A stretch of 64,000 bases of DNA from Apostichopus japonicus (GCF_037975245.1 NC_092562.1:27975554-28039553), one strand, 5' to 3'; positions 13,201 to 26,034 are shown, counted from the first letter of the stretch. Numbers and translations: made by a program. Notes: generated from the sequence alone by a model not told the origin.

Positions 13201-16200
13201 TGCTAATATTACAATTTACTGTTAGGTAAGTAAAATAGAGGTTATTATGACAATGCTTTATGCTATGCTATTACAATGCTATTTTGCTACTACAATGCTA
13301 TTAGTACAATTTTACTGTTAGGTAAGTAAAATAGAGATTATTATGACAATGCTTTATGCTATGCTATTACAATGCTATTTTGCTACTACAATGCTAATAT
13401 TACAATTTACTGTTAGGTAAGTAAAATAGAGATTATTATGACAATGCTTTATGCTATGCTATTACAATGCTATTTTGCTACTACAATGCTATTAGTACAA
13501 TTTACTGTTAGGTAAGTAAAATAGAGGTTATTATGACAATGCTTTATGCTATGCTATTACAATGCTATTTTGCTATTACAATGCTATTATCACAATTATT
13601 GCAGTTCAGCTATGCTTTATAACCTGCACAAAAACCAAGTTTTAAGTGGGGGGGGAGGGAGTGGAACGTCATGATTCAAGTTGCTATGGCTAATCCGTTG
13701 ACAACTCTCTGACTCGGATTCATTAATTTAACTTTTGAAAGTTTGTTGTGTTAGTGCATCAACATTGAGTATTGAAGGAGGTACCTAGTTTTAGTAAATC
13801 AGCCATTTGATTTTACATTCATCATTTTCATTACATTTTATCATCCGTAGAACAGGGTGTTGTTTTGAAAATGTTGTCGATGCGACATAAAAGTTTGCAG
13901 GTGAGCTCAATAAACCTCAATAGTGCTGACATTGATTTTAAGTGTCAACATGGTTTTATTTCAACTTAGAACTACTACAACAAAAACAACCATAAAAATC
14001 AATGAGAAAATAACATATTTCACTTGCTGGAGGACCTACCAAAAAATTACTAATTTCTAACTAAACTTTAAGGAAAAATATTTATTCTTTTGATTTTGTG
14101 TTCAGAGTTGATCCTAGTATCTCTGTCATAATAATAACCATATGATCTATGGGTGTAACTTTACTATACATATTTTTACCAGCATGCCTGACACCTATAT
14201 TATGGCTAAAGCTGTACACATCTTTAATACCTAACAAAACAACAACTTTCTTCTTGTACACAGTTTCTTCATTTTGTATTCTGTCTTGCAATACTACTGT
14301 TGTACCTCATCATACGTCTTGTGAGTTTGCAACAAATTGGCACAAATATCTTACGCCTTACAAAACAAAATTTATTAAAAATTTTTACCATTTGCACATC
14401 ATCATTCCATACAGCAGCATTGGGTATTTCTTCAAACTTCAGCCCTAGAAGCTCCTATAAGATAGATAAAAACCAGATTGAAGTAACAAAATATTAAAAT
14501 AGATCATAAAACACACAAAACAATTCATCACTTAGCAACGCGAAAATACTCTGCAAATGCAAAAAGATGTTAAAGTTTAACCTCTATCTTCAGAAGAAGG
14601 TTCACAACTTGAAAAATCTATACAAACTAAATCGATCAATTTTGTCAGATAAGTGACGAGATGAATAGATAGGTCAAATATAAGACAAATATTAGCAGTG
14701 AATACAATATTTACAGATAACTCCATTTTGTCCCTCGAGTGTCCCATCCATCCCAGCATGGTTGTCAAGGCTAATATTTATCTGGTCACTGTTCTTACTT
14801 TGGTTATCAAATACAGAATATTAATTCAAAAGCTAAAATCAATCTCCCATCACTCATTCCTTTTCAAAGACAGACAAACTAGGTCATAAAGTGCTGCATT
14901 CCTGAGCTCACCAGTTGAAATCCCATTCTAGATAAAACAATCTTTTTGCTCTCTGTTTGCTGATACGTTAGAAGGTCATGGATCCCTTTTTCATCTATTA
15001 ATATATACTGTAGTACTTCTAAGGCATAGGTGGGCATGAATTTCAGGTTGAATCTGATGAATTTGATCATCCGAAGAAACAGTGTAATCTTATACCGCAG
15101 CAAGTATGATAATAATGTACCAATATAGTGACAGAGATGTAGAAATTTATAATATACAGGTTATAAAAGTTAAGTTTGTTCTCTATGAACATTGTCCAAT
15201 TGTTACATTGAATTATCCTATCAAAAGTATGCACAAGTCAAAACTCCTGATATATGTATTTCGTGTATGCTGTAAGGTTCATGTATGCTGTAAGGTTCGT
15301 GTATGCTGTAAGGTTCAGGTATGCTGTAAGGTTAGTGTATGCTGTAAGGTGCCTGTGTGCTGTAAGGTGCTTGTATGCTGTAAGGTTCGTGTATGCTGTA
15401 AGGTTCAGGTATGCTGTAAGGTTCGTGTACGCTGTAAGGTTCGTGTATGCTGTAAGGTAACTGTATGCAGTAAGGTTAGTGTATGCTGTAAGGTTCGTGT
15501 ATGCTGTAAGGTGCCTAAATGCTGTAAGGTGCCTACATGCTGTAAGGTTCGTAAGGTATGCTGTAAGGTATGCTGTAAGGTTTGTGTATGCTGTAAGGTT
15601 CCTGTATGCTGTAAGGTTTGCATATGCTGTAAGGTTCCTGTATTCTGTAAGGTTAGTGTATGCTATAAGGTGCCTAAATGCTGTAAGGTTTGTGTATGCT
15701 GTAAGGTTCCTGTATGCTGTAAGGTTTGCATATGCTGTATGGTTCCTGTATGCTGTAAGGTTAGTGTATGCTGTAAGGTTCCTGTATGCTGTAAGGTGCC
15801 TAAATGCTATAAGGTGCCTGTATGCTGTAAGGTGCTTGTATGCTGTAAGGTTTGTGAATGCTGTAAGGTGCCTGTATGCTGTAAGGTGCCTGTGTGCTGT
15901 AAGGTTAGTGTATGCTGTAAGGTTCCTGTATGCTGTAAGGTTAGTGTATGCTGTAAGGTTCCTGTATGCTGTAAGGTGCCTAAATGCTATAAGGTGCCTG
16001 TATGCTGTAAGGTTAGTGTATGCTGTAAGGTTTGTGAATGCTGTAAGGTGCCTGTGTGCTGTAAGGTTAGTGTATGCTGTAAGGTTCCTGTATGCTGTAA
16101 GGTTAGTGTATGCTGTAAGGTGCCTGTGTGCTGTAAGGTTAGTGTATGCTGTAAGGTTCCTGTATGCTGTAAGGTTAGTGTATGCTGTAAGGTGCCTGTG

Positions 16201-19200
16201 TGCTGTAAGGTTTGTGTATGCTGTAAGGTTCGTGAATGCTGTATGGTGCCTGTCAGCTGTAAGGTTCCTACATGCTGTAAGGTTTGTGTATGCTGTAAGG
16301 TTCGTGTATGCTGTAAGGTTAGTGTATGCTGTAAGGTTTGTGTATGCTGTAAGGTTCATGTATGCTGTAAGGTTCCTATATGCATAAGGTTTGTGTATGT
16401 TTTAAGGTTTGTGTGTGCTGTGAGGTTCATGTACGCTGTGAGGTTCGTGTGCGCTGTGAGGTTCATGTTTGCAGTAAGGTTCGTGTATGCTGTTAGGTTC
16501 CTGTACGCTGCAAGGTGCCTGTCAGCTGTAAGGTTCCTGTACTCTTTAAGGTTTGTATGCTGTAAGGTTCCTGTATGCTGTAAGGTTCGTGTATGCTGTA
16601 GGGTTTGTGTATGCTGTGAGGTTCGTGTACGCTGTAAGATTCATGTACGCTGTGAGGTTCGTGTGCGCTGTGAGGTTCGTGAATGCTGTGAGGTTAGTGT
16701 ATGCCATTAAGTTCAGCATGCATCATTACTAGAGCATTAAAGTTTGACCATAGCACACTGCTAAGAGGTGACAGAACTAACTATGAGTCTCCCTTAGCAG
16801 CACTTAATTTCTTGACTATTTAAGGTGAGGATTAAAGTATGGATTAAGGCATGGTTTAAGTGATCTGACCTGATAGATTTCCAGTAATCCCTTAGTGACA
16901 ACCTCCAATGGAAAGTATTCCTTCAATATATTGTGATCGATTGAGTACTCCTTCTCCTCTGCCATGTTCATGTAGTAACGCATGTCCCAGAGGTTGATTT
17001 TATTGTCAAACTCAATTCCATATTCTTGACACTGGGCAAAAAGAAAAAATTACAAGATTGTCATCAATAATCATACATTTCTCAATAACCGAAGACCTAC
17101 AGGGCTAAGTTTTGACATAATTAATTTACATTGCCCTGGGCTTTTGTTTCTTTTGAGTAGGTACTGTAGAGAAAAATGTGTTCCAGCAAAGAATATGACA
17201 GAAACAACATCTTTGAGGGAAAGAGTTGAAATATATATCTTGGTGTCGTCTAAAATGAAACATCACATAATGTGGTAATATTATATGATTCGCTTATATG
17301 TGGAATTAAACGTTTGCAAGTTTTATTTATATTTATACTTATTATTAATATTAAAAATAAAAATTTGAATATAAAACTTAAATCAGTATGATAGTACAAG
17401 AAGTTGTACCTGACTGTGAATTCTATCACAGACATTAAAATATGAATATTACCATGACATTTTGTAAATATGTCTATATTATCAGAGCAATTGTACTACC
17501 GTTAATTGAAATGAATTACATTAAATTGATAAGAATATATTCAATTTAAAAAATATCAATATTTTTATTACGATATGCAAACATTATCATAATGATTTAT
17601 ACATTTCTGTATAACAGATACATAGAAATATTTACAATATAAATTCTTAAACTAATGTTTTTCTTTAAGAAAGAAAACCTTACTTAACACCAGCTTCAAA
17701 CAGTGACATATGACATTTTTACGACAAAATGGATTTTTGATGTCACCATATATTATACCAAATTCAATTTTTGGACTGTTTTTGTTACTTTACCTCTTCT
17801 TTCTTATACTTGAGAAAAGACACCAACTCCGCTTGCTGCAAGATGCGAAGTTTTCCTACCAAATCGGATAGAAATCCCTTGACCGTTTCAGGTGTTTTCG
17901 CCATCCTCATCTCAAGAATGTAAGCTGCATGATCCTTATAGCCGAGTAACTGAGAGAGCTGAGGATTGAAAGGGACATTTTCAAATTATTTCTCAGAACT
18001 TTGGTCAAATAACACTCAAAGACAAATCATGTGTGCAGAATGCCTGATGGAGAAATCTCAGGGGAGAACTTTGCATATAATACACTAAGGATTGAAATGA
18101 ATATTCATGACTCTGTGACAAGACATACATATGCATAAGAGATGACTGGAAACAGATCTAGGAAAAAGACTGACATATTTACGATCAAATTAGGACATTC
18201 AAGAAGGAAAGAACATCCTGACACAAAACTTCACCGCCTACCATTCATTTCTTGCAATCCTACTGAACCCCCCATGTCCCCCACACCCCTCCCCCACCCT
18301 TCTTTAACAGACCAAAACATAATGCAGAGCTGTATAAAGAGCTGTAAAGGAATGGTATGAGAAGAAAGTTGTCAGGACAAAACTAGCAGAAAACAGTGTA
18401 ATATAAGGTAAGTTGTAAGAATATAAACAGCTGCACTCACTTTATGCCGAATCTCAACAAGCTCCTCTAGAATCTTTGTGTTTTCATCTTTACATCTGGA
18501 AAAAAAAGAAAGGCAATCATGATTCTATGAATAATCATTATATTATAAACAAATATGTGATTACCTACTATCATCATGAATGGCGAATATACTTTGATTT
18601 CGGCGTGTCAATACGAGAGGGTGGAAGGAGAAGAGGTGACGGGAGAGGGAAGGAGTGGCCACGGGAGAGGGAGAGGCGACGGGAGAGGGTGGGGCGACGG
18701 GAGAGGGTGGGGCGACGGGAGAGGGTGGGGTGACGGGAGAGGGAGGGAGGGAGAGGTGACGGGAGAGGGTGGGGCGATGGGAGAGGCGATGGTCAAGGGA
18801 AGGAGTAACCACTCCCGTCCCTGGGGTCTTTACACAGTTCACAAGTTTAAACTGTTCCTGCAAACTACACTTCATGGAAGGCCAACTCAACTCTTTGCAG
18901 TACCTCTTGTAATTGATAGCAGAACTGTATAAGGGATTATTTTTAGCTATGTTCTATCATGTATACACTGCATAAACTTGATATTAAAAACAAACTGAAA
19001 TGGATCAATAGTTACCCAACTCATGGAAAGTGAGCTTTTCTTTTTCATGAAAGCTTAAAGCTTTTGTTTTAGGAATTTTAAAACATTCAACATTTGAAAT
19101 CCTAATCATATTTTGGCAATACTGTCCTATCTTAGACTAGCTAGGGTTATGGAAGACTGACAATTTAACCATGATTCATAAAACTAACCTGGAATGGAAA

Positions 19201-22200
19201 GCAAATTCCATTCTTCTCCTGGTTTCGGGAATTCTAGCTTTCTTCATCACAGGGAAGTAGTCCGGGTACTTCAAGGATACCTTACACTTCCCATCTGTTG
19301 TCTTCATGACAAGAAATGATATTAAAACAAAATGTTAACTTGAATCTTGCGGTGGGTCAAGAATTAAAACACCATCATGATTCACCTGTTCAGAGCATCT
19401 AGTAACACACTATAGGTCAGTGGATGCACTTTCATTTACTGCATAAGGTCAAACGAATTAAATACAAAATGGTTCCCTCAGTTTTAATATTAATAGTAGA
19501 TTTGCAGTGGTGGATCCAGGCTTTCAGAGGGGGCCTAGGAGCCAAGTACTGGTAAATACAGAGATTATTAAAAAATATATAAATAAAAGACTGATGCAAT
19601 ACGTAACATCGGCGGTACAAATTAGGTTATCTTAGTGGGAAGAGTGCTACAATTTTCCACTGTGTACCTTGTTGTTTTAAAGAAAATTAAATTTGTAGCT
19701 AAGCTTTAGCACCAGAAGGGGACTCCTAAGCCCCCCTTGCTGGATTTACCCCTAAAATGAAACCTATTGAAAGAGCTATGAAAGTACAGGTGTATTTAAG
19801 CTTGCTCACTGCTTGTGGTTAAATACTATCTCTCTTGTGCTAACACAAGAGGGGGTGGGGTCTCGAGGGAGGGGAACATCCTCTTGAAAATGTTGTTTTC
19901 CATTTCCAACAGATCTGAATTTGATATTTAAAAACCTCAATTAAATCAAAACATAAATAGTACAGCGATGATAATGGTTATTGACAAGACTGCAAGGACT
20001 ATCAAGCTCTTAGTGATAATGATCGGTCTTACCTTTTCTAGTCTGCTGATGAAATCCTCTGGTAGGCCAACTGAAGAAAGGTCAGAACAAGCAATTTAAA
20101 AAACCATTTTGAGAAAGAGATTGAAGAAGAGAGAAGCTTACAAGAAGGAACATTTTACATTCACCAGACAAGCCAAAATACCCTAGCTTAATCTCTCTCT
20201 CTGCTGTAAGTGTTATCAAAACACTTGCTATGTATTCTCTTTTACAGCCTCTATACAAATACAGCATGCTTACTATGGTTGTTGAAAACACTGTGCGTTG
20301 AAGAAATATTTCGTTGGAAATGATGAAGGTATTAATTAATAAGCAAAGCTTAAATTATGGACATTCAGTGAATTGCATGCTTACACCTATTAGGGTATAA
20401 TTGAAGTAGGTTACACTGGATGGGTTGTTCACACTAATTACAGTACTGACCTAATTCTTCCTTCGTAAATTCCAGGATGGTATTTTCATCGTTGACGTTC
20501 TTGTTGTAGTCGATGGCGATATCAGAGGCCCTCTTCTTGAGTGCCTTTATTTCATCTTGAACATTCTTGGGGAGATGTAAACCTAGATGTGATAAGAATA
20601 CAAAACATTACAGGGGTTTTTGCAAGTCGGCACTAGCTGCAAATATTTCAGGTAGACCAAGTCACTGATTCTCTCATCCCCCGTCCAACCGCTTATTCTT
20701 CCAATTTTGGGGAGTGATTAAAAGATTCTTGAGGGAAGCCAGAAAGCCTTACCCATCTTACCATTTCCACTAAGAGGCAATACAAAGGGCACTGCCCACA
20801 CACAGAAAAGCTGCTTCCACATAGTTGTAATAATAACTACAAAATTAACTAGTCATAAATATATTTACATACAGTTTAAAACATCACAAACTCACCATTT
20901 CTTTTGCCATACTTAATAAGCTTCTCCAGATATCGCTTTGCTTCTGGAGTAAGCTTTGAAGTGTCTGTCTTCTTTTCAAAGGAAACCAGATTATCAAATA
21001 TATCTTGCCTCATGCTAAGGTAGTAAGAAGAAATATGGAATTAATATGGCAAAAGAGATCCAAATCATTTTCATAAAAGCTCTTCAACACTTTTGCCTCC
21101 GACGCCAACACACTATCATTTATCAAAGTACTTCTTATCATCCGAGGAGAGCACATTTTTTAGAATCTTTGCTGGTTGTAAGTCAGGCAACCACAGTCTT
21201 ATTTTGTTGGTCATCCAACAGCAAATTTGGTTGTCGGAAACAAATTGGTAAGACAATAAAGAATGACCAATACGTACGCTGTGGGAGAGATGTGTAGGTT
21301 TGGTGAATAGAACACCAATATGAACACTGTAGGAGAGATATGTAGGGTTGGTGAATAGAACACCAATATGTACACTGTGGGAGAGATGTGTAGGTGTGGT
21401 GAATAGAACACCAATATGTACACTTTTGGAGAGATGTGTAGGTTCGGTGAATAGAACACCAATATGTACACTTTTGGAGAGATGTGTAGGTTCGGTGAAT
21501 AGAACACCAATACGTACACTGTAGGAGAGATGTGTAGGTTTGGTGAATAGAGTTTTTGTAAGGGTTCTATGACTGTAAACCATTACAAGTTATGCAATTC
21601 CCTTTGCTCACCTCATTTCAACATCAAAATCAGACAACTTCTTGTCAGCCTCAGTACTTGCATCTCTGGCCTCCTTGCTTGGAGAAACATGTTGCGGAAA
21701 GTCCAACATGTTTCTATGCACACTATAGTTACGGTCATTTTCTGCCAGAGCCTACAGTAGATAGGACAAGAAATAAATATGCACAGATAACATCTAGTTT
21801 GCATCCACATTGGGTAGGATAATAATAATAGCCCAGGCCTTCTTGCATTTTAACATATATTCTTGTTTAGTACTGTAATTGCTACATCATATATATATTT
21901 CTAGGTAAGTAGTAGAATGCCAATTCTTTTGAATAGTTTTCATGAAACACATAGACTCTAGAGGCTTTTTCACAACTGCAAATCATAAAAACTACACTGA
22001 GAAGGCAAATTTTAGGACTTAAAGGGTGTGAAGACTCGCGCAAAAAGAAAAGTCTAATGACGGTAATCTGACCTACTTTCGAATGAGGTGTAACAGAAGT
22101 GTTAGACACCACCATCGATCCCAAAAAATACACACACACAGCTTGCTACCATCGGTAATTAGACACTACCTGTAGTGTACAGTCAGTACATACAGCTGCG

Positions 22201-23873
22201 GTCAATACCCACAACACAGTATACAAACCATACCGCGATGGACATCTCAGGTCCAGCTAAAGATAACAATTAAGCAGTGGCGGAGCTAGGGGTATTGGTC
22301 AGGAGGGGCGAGAATGGTCTGTAGGGGCGCTTTCGACACTATCTAAGCGGAGCGCCACCACAGGTTGGCGCATATTGTGCAGAAATTTTTTGAGTAAAGA
22401 TAGTCCCTAGATCGCCGGAAATGACCCCTTTCCGGGCCTGGCTAATTTGCAGATAAACGAAGAATAAATAGGTGCCATCGCAAAATTACACCAACAAAAT
22501 GTGACAAATGTCAATAGGTAGATGAGAGCGCAATATAAATGTCAATATTCGCGAATAAGTAAAAAGTGGTAAAGAGCTGAAAGGCGCCAGCAGTCCATTT
22601 GAGTCCGTCAGGGGGGGCATCCGAACCCCCTGACTGTATGGACGCTCCGCCACCGCAATTAAGGTATCACGTTTCATTACTGTCTGCATTTTGTAGCAAC
22701 ACAAACAAAACGTCACTTGCAAGCAACAGACAGTTAACTTTTACAGATGGCCACACACGGTTTGGGCAAGTCTTCAATGCCTTTAACTTGACCTGTTTAC
22801 CACAGGAAGCAATGATGTTAGCCGTAGCACACATTTCTGCTCTCACAAGGTAATGCAACTTAGGCTCAGCCTATAGCCTAGCATGCTTCTATAATTCACT
22901 GAGAATTTGACACAAAACCTTTTTGAAACAAAAGCTAGATCGTGAGTCATGAATTAGCTATGCCTAGCCTGTCCTGAAACAAAACAAGCAAGGCAAGATA
23001 TGAAATGAATACCATAGAATATCCCACCACTTTTGGAAAACACCTTTCTGAAAATAAGGCGGCTAAGTCTCAGTGGTACAATAAGGAATAGGCTAGTCTA
23101 ACGATACTCCTTGCTTTTATTTTGAGAATGTTGCATGTTATTTGGAAGTTTGCATAAAAAAAAGTCCTCTGATCTTCTGTCCTGTGGTGGAGTCTCAGTC
23201 CAGTATTGATCCTAGGCCATAGGCCGAAACTGCCTCTAGAGGGCCTAATAAGTAGTAATGTTGGGTAGGGATTAAGAGTAGACATAGGCTAGGCCTAGTA
23301 TTAGAAATGTTTATAGATGTAAGTTCCCTTAGCTGCCATTCTGAGGGTTACAGAGAATATTAGCTTGCACAACTAAGACTCCATAGTACTACCTACCCTA
23401 ACGTTATGGCTATCTAATAGGCCTTATGTTTGTTACTGTGGAGGCGCAGTCTCACTCAGTCACCATCGCAGTGCTGTAAAAAGGTGTCTAGTTTGGCTAC
23501 ATAATGAGTTGCTACCCTTCACAGAACGCACCACCCTTCTCTAACCGACGTTATAACTTAATATAATTAAGAGTACCTATCCTAACCCTTAATAATAATA
23601 CTTGTGCTAGTATATACCTAACATTGACCATGCAGTACAATAGGCCTTAATAACACGTAGCCTAGGCTAGCCAGACTTAGGCCTAGTGGGCTAGGCTCTA
23701 CATGCCTAACTACTCACTTGCAATGTTTTATCGTAAGTTAGTTCGTCATCTTTTAATGAGCCAACTGCATCATAAACCTTCTTTGAAGATTTAATTAGAT
23801 CTTCTACTTTAGACTTGATGTCCGCAGGACTTAAATCCCAGCGTAGAAGGTTGTCTTGTAGATGGTTAGCCAT
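7205..23873 (-). CDS. THOP1: Thimet oligopeptidase / neurolysin-like M3 zinc metallopeptidase, 17 exons, complete
   Basis: Cytosolic endopeptidase of family M3 that cleaves short peptides. Exons (5' to 3'): 23873-23718, 21751-21612, 21014-20896, 20582-20451, 20070-20033, 19301-19189, 18495-18441, 17958-17794, 17031-16870, 14454-14389, 12933-12829, 12434-12327, 10198-10125, 9649-9418, 8766-8635, 8009-7893, 7288-7205. Every junction has AG/GT and phases join without a break, giving 665 aa plus stop (human THOP1 is about 689). The start is [15 protein letters not shown], with no signal peptide. The zinc site HEFGH lies at residues 459-463, with the third ligand in F-V-E-A-P-S-Q (E488), the family spacing. 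The C-terminal tyrosine-rich loop ends Y-D-A-Q-Y-Y-G-Y-L, but two glycines usual just before it are A585 and D589. Resemblance to THOP1 and neurolysin looks about equal, so the symbol is provisional; the family is certain. A minus-strand AATAAA (6839-6844) about 360 nt past the stop is a candidate poly(A) signal. Confidence 0.95.
10277..11850. mobile_element. Intronic repeat element with internal ~300-bp reiterations
   Basis: In THOP1 intron 12. TGGTTCCTTGCTT near the left end is the inverse of AAGCAAGGAACCA near the right end. Inside, units containing GGTGACCTCGGATCACATGA and GGTCACACGGGGTC recur three to four times, and a CA-rich stretch precedes the right end. No coding sequence. A related relic lies at about 31030-31390. 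Confidence 0.5.
11881..11945 (-). repeat. tRNA-derived SINE head
   Basis: On the minus strand, GAGTAACTCAGCTGGTAGAA resembles a pol III A box, and CTGGTTCAAATCC a B box, at tRNA spacing. The arms pair poorly, so it is a pseudo-tRNA of a SINE, not a gene. Confidence 0.55.
12933..13597 (+). repeat. 95-bp tandem array, seven copies, starting at a THOP1 splice acceptor
   Basis: Copies begin at 12933, 13028, 13123, 13218, 13314, 13409 and 13504 with few differences. On the gene strand each contains ACTTACCTAACAG, the acceptor of THOP1 exon 11; the first copy is the real acceptor. Confidence 0.95.
15266..16705 (+). repeat. 18-bp minisatellite, about 80 units (THOP1 intron 9)
   Basis: The unit is TGTATGCTGTAAGGTTCG with variants in the last third (TTCC, TTAG, GCCT, TTTG). 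The period is a multiple of three and units rarely make stops, so long frames appear on both strands (534 and 373 codons). These are not genes. Higher-order runs of alternating variants are visible around 15700-16200. Confidence 0.97.
18640..18795 (+). repeat. G-rich 18-bp minisatellite (THOP1 intron 6)
   Basis: The unit GGGAGAGGGTGGGGCGAC is repeated about eight times with variants. Closely spaced G runs on the plus strand (C runs in the transcript of the gene) could form a G-quadruplex. Confidence 0.9.
21255..21560 (+). repeat. 48-bp tandem array (THOP1 intron 2)
   Basis: About six copies of a 48-bp unit beginning GAATAGAACACCAATATG, at 21304, 21352, 21400 and onward. The period is again divisible by three, producing the 155-codon minus-strand frame. 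Confidence 0.93.
22019..22786 (+). mobile_element. TIR element family X, copy 2, interrupted by a hAT MITE
   Basis: Left end TTAAAGGGTGTGAAGACTCG, right end GCAAGTCTTCAATGCCTTTAA. Collinear with copy 1 (2592-2952) except for the insertion at 22275-22655. Lies in THOP1 intron 1. Confidence 0.8.
22275..22655 (-). mobile_element. hAT-type MITE nested in family X copy 2
   Basis: Ends CAGTGGCGGAGC and GCTCCGCCACCG, flanked by perfect CAATTAAG duplications (22267-22274, 22656-22663). Opposite in orientation to the relative at 25307-25710; shares the TCCGTCAGGGGG segment near one end and a variant of the conserved core. Confidence 0.9.
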
Positions 23874-24935
23874 TACGTTGCAGCAGCTGTCTTGAGTTGG
23901 ACTAGACCAAAGCTATTTAAACTCTAACTTAGCCTAGAATATATCCGCTTGAATTGCTAGCTTGGTAACCATGTGATCGATAAAGGACGCTTATGCATAT
24001 TCAAGCATATATTATCTGGGGTGGTACAAAAGTTTACAAAAAGCTATTGTCTTTCGTAGTGTTTTTCATGGGCCTCAGAATATACAAGCCCGTTAATAGA
24101 AAAAAAATTGAACCGCGTTTAGTGGTGGTTGGGGCTAGGGGAGGGGAGAATGGGGTAGCAAGGAGGGATGCAGCAATATAAGTGGCCTTTAAAGGAGAGT
24201 CCAAGTTCCAACCATGGTTGTGCTTGGGGGAATTTGTTTATATTTGTTATGTAGCTATAATCTAGACACACAGATTAAAGTCCTGCTGAGGACATGATTT
24301 TTATTTCATTCCCACTGTGGTCGGTCTCAGGAGAGAATATGTATATTGCTAGTGGGCAGCAGCTGGCTTCCGCCGAAAGTTGCTTTTTCAGGTAGGCCTA
24401 CATGTAAGCAGAACATACCGGGTGGCTACACCAGCTGCTTTTTGTCTGGGGGTCTTTCTTCAGACTTTAGATGTGGGTTTTTGGTAAACTTGCAAATCGA
24501 TTTGGACAGAAATCATCGAAAATTTGGAAGATTAAATCACTTACAACCTGGCAAATTGTCTGTCAAGGCTGCGTACAGAAGAGCAATTGTCTGATTAGCT
24601 TTTTATAAGACCGACTGCAGACTGACCAGGGTGCTCGGGACTTCAGCTTTGATAAATTCAATTTTCTCTGATAATGATTCAGTATAAAGCAAAAGTACAC
24701 TCTGGAATATATTTGAAAGCCCCAGTTGAGTTCCAGGGGAGACGCACCCAGAAACTGTAGCATTATGATATAGTTCTTAATTGCTCTTTTCCTTTTCTTT
24801 TTTCTCTTTTTTTTTAGTTCTGGACGGCGGCGTCGTGAAAAGTGTGTGTAATCTGATCGAACTGGGTGGAGCCCAGCTCCTTCAGAATTTGGTTAATTAA
24901 CTATAGAACCACAACGAATGTTACTTAGAGTAGAC

Positions 24936-26034
24936 CAGTGGCGGCGGAACCGGGGGGGCTTGGGGGGGCTCAGCCCCCCAATGAAAAAGTTGAGGGGGCA
25001 AATGCATGATAAGCCCCCCCCCCCCAATATTTACCAAGGCTCCGAAACGTACATCTGCCCATTTTTCAATGCATACTTGTCGATCTGTCCGATGCACACG
25101 TATACTATATAGGTGTAATAATTTTAGTAATTGCTGGGGGACCCTCGGCCCGTCCCCTGGCTATAGACCACATTGTCACCCCGACCGCGTCTTCACGCCC
25201 CGTGAAAAGTGGAAGCAGTGAGTGTGAGTACCGGTAAGCGTAACACAACTTCGTCTTAGGCCAATGACTTGCCTCATTTCAGCCAGTTCTCCAACATCCC
25301 CTTACTTAGTGGCGGAGCGTCCATATATACAGTCAGGGGGCGGATGCCCCCCCCCCCTGACGGACTCAAATGGACTGCTGGCGCCCTTTTCAGCTTTTCA
25401 CTACTTTTTACTTATTCGCGATTATTGACTATTTTATTGCGCACTCATATACCTATTGACATTTGTCATATTCTGTTGGTGTAATTTCCCGACAAAATGG
25501 CGACGACACCTATTTATTCTCCGTTTATCTGCAAATTAGCAAGGCCCGGAAAGGGTCATTTCCTGCAATCTAGGGAGTAACTTTACTCAAAAATTCTCTG
25601 TACGCTCCGCGCCAACCTGTGGTGGCGCTCCGCTTAGATAGTGTCGAAAGTGCCCCTACAGACCATTCTTGCCCCCCCCCCCCTGACCAATACCCCTAGC
25701 TCCGCCACTGCGCTTACTACACTCAAAAACGTCTTTGCGAGTACACTACGAGTAATAGCTACTCTCTTAGAACACCATCGAATATACAAATTACAATGTT
25801 TTTACAGACTTTTATGTGCAATCTGAGAAATTGCAGACTTGAGACCCATATTTTAGGGCTAGGTATTTGCAGCATTAAACACTCGGGAAGTGCCGTTTCC
25901 GGCCATCTGGGGGTTTGAAAAAACCCAACATTTTCTTGTACGCTCCGCGCCAACCGATGGTGGCGCTCCGCTTAGATAGTCTCCACACATTAGCCCCCCC
26001 CCCCCCCAATAATTTTTCCGTTCCGCCGCGCCTG
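24936..26034. mobile_element. hAT-type element (1.1 kb) containing a second nested hAT MITE
   Basis: Ends CAGTGGCGGCGGAAC and GTTCCGCCGCGCCTG; 8-bp duplications GAGTAGAC at 24928-24935 and 26035-26042. The right part carries the TACGCTCCGCGCCAACC core shared with 3349-3985. Non-coding. Confidence 0.88.
25307..25710 (+). mobile_element. hAT-type MITE nested inside 24936-26034
   Basis: Ends TAGTGGCGGAGC and GCTCCGCCACTG; flanks CCCTTACT and CGCTTACT match at 7 of 8. Homologous to 22275-22655 in the other orientation. Confidence 0.85.

Noticed and set aside
12933-13597. CRISPR-like array
   Set aside because: Direct tandem repeats without spacers, in a eukaryotic intron.
15238-16359. 373-codon minus-strand frame (Asn-Leu-Thr-Ala repeats)
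   Set aside because: Same minisatellite read on the other strand; no splice or conservation evidence.
15106-16710. 534-codon plus-strand frame (Cys-Cys-Lys-Val repeats)
   Set aside because: It is the 18-bp minisatellite translated; the opposite strand is also open for 373 codons, and the region is an intron of the peptidase gene.
18561-18932. Gly/Arg- and Pro/Ser-rich frames on both strands
   Set aside because: G-rich minisatellite within an intron.
19505-19750. TIR element starting CAGTGGTGGATCCAGG
   Set aside because: The right end (near TTGCTGGATTTACCCC) pairs weakly and no target duplication is visible.
21116-21583. 155-codon minus-strand frame with His-Leu-Ser repeats
   Set aside because: Product of the 48-bp tandem array in a THOP1 intron.
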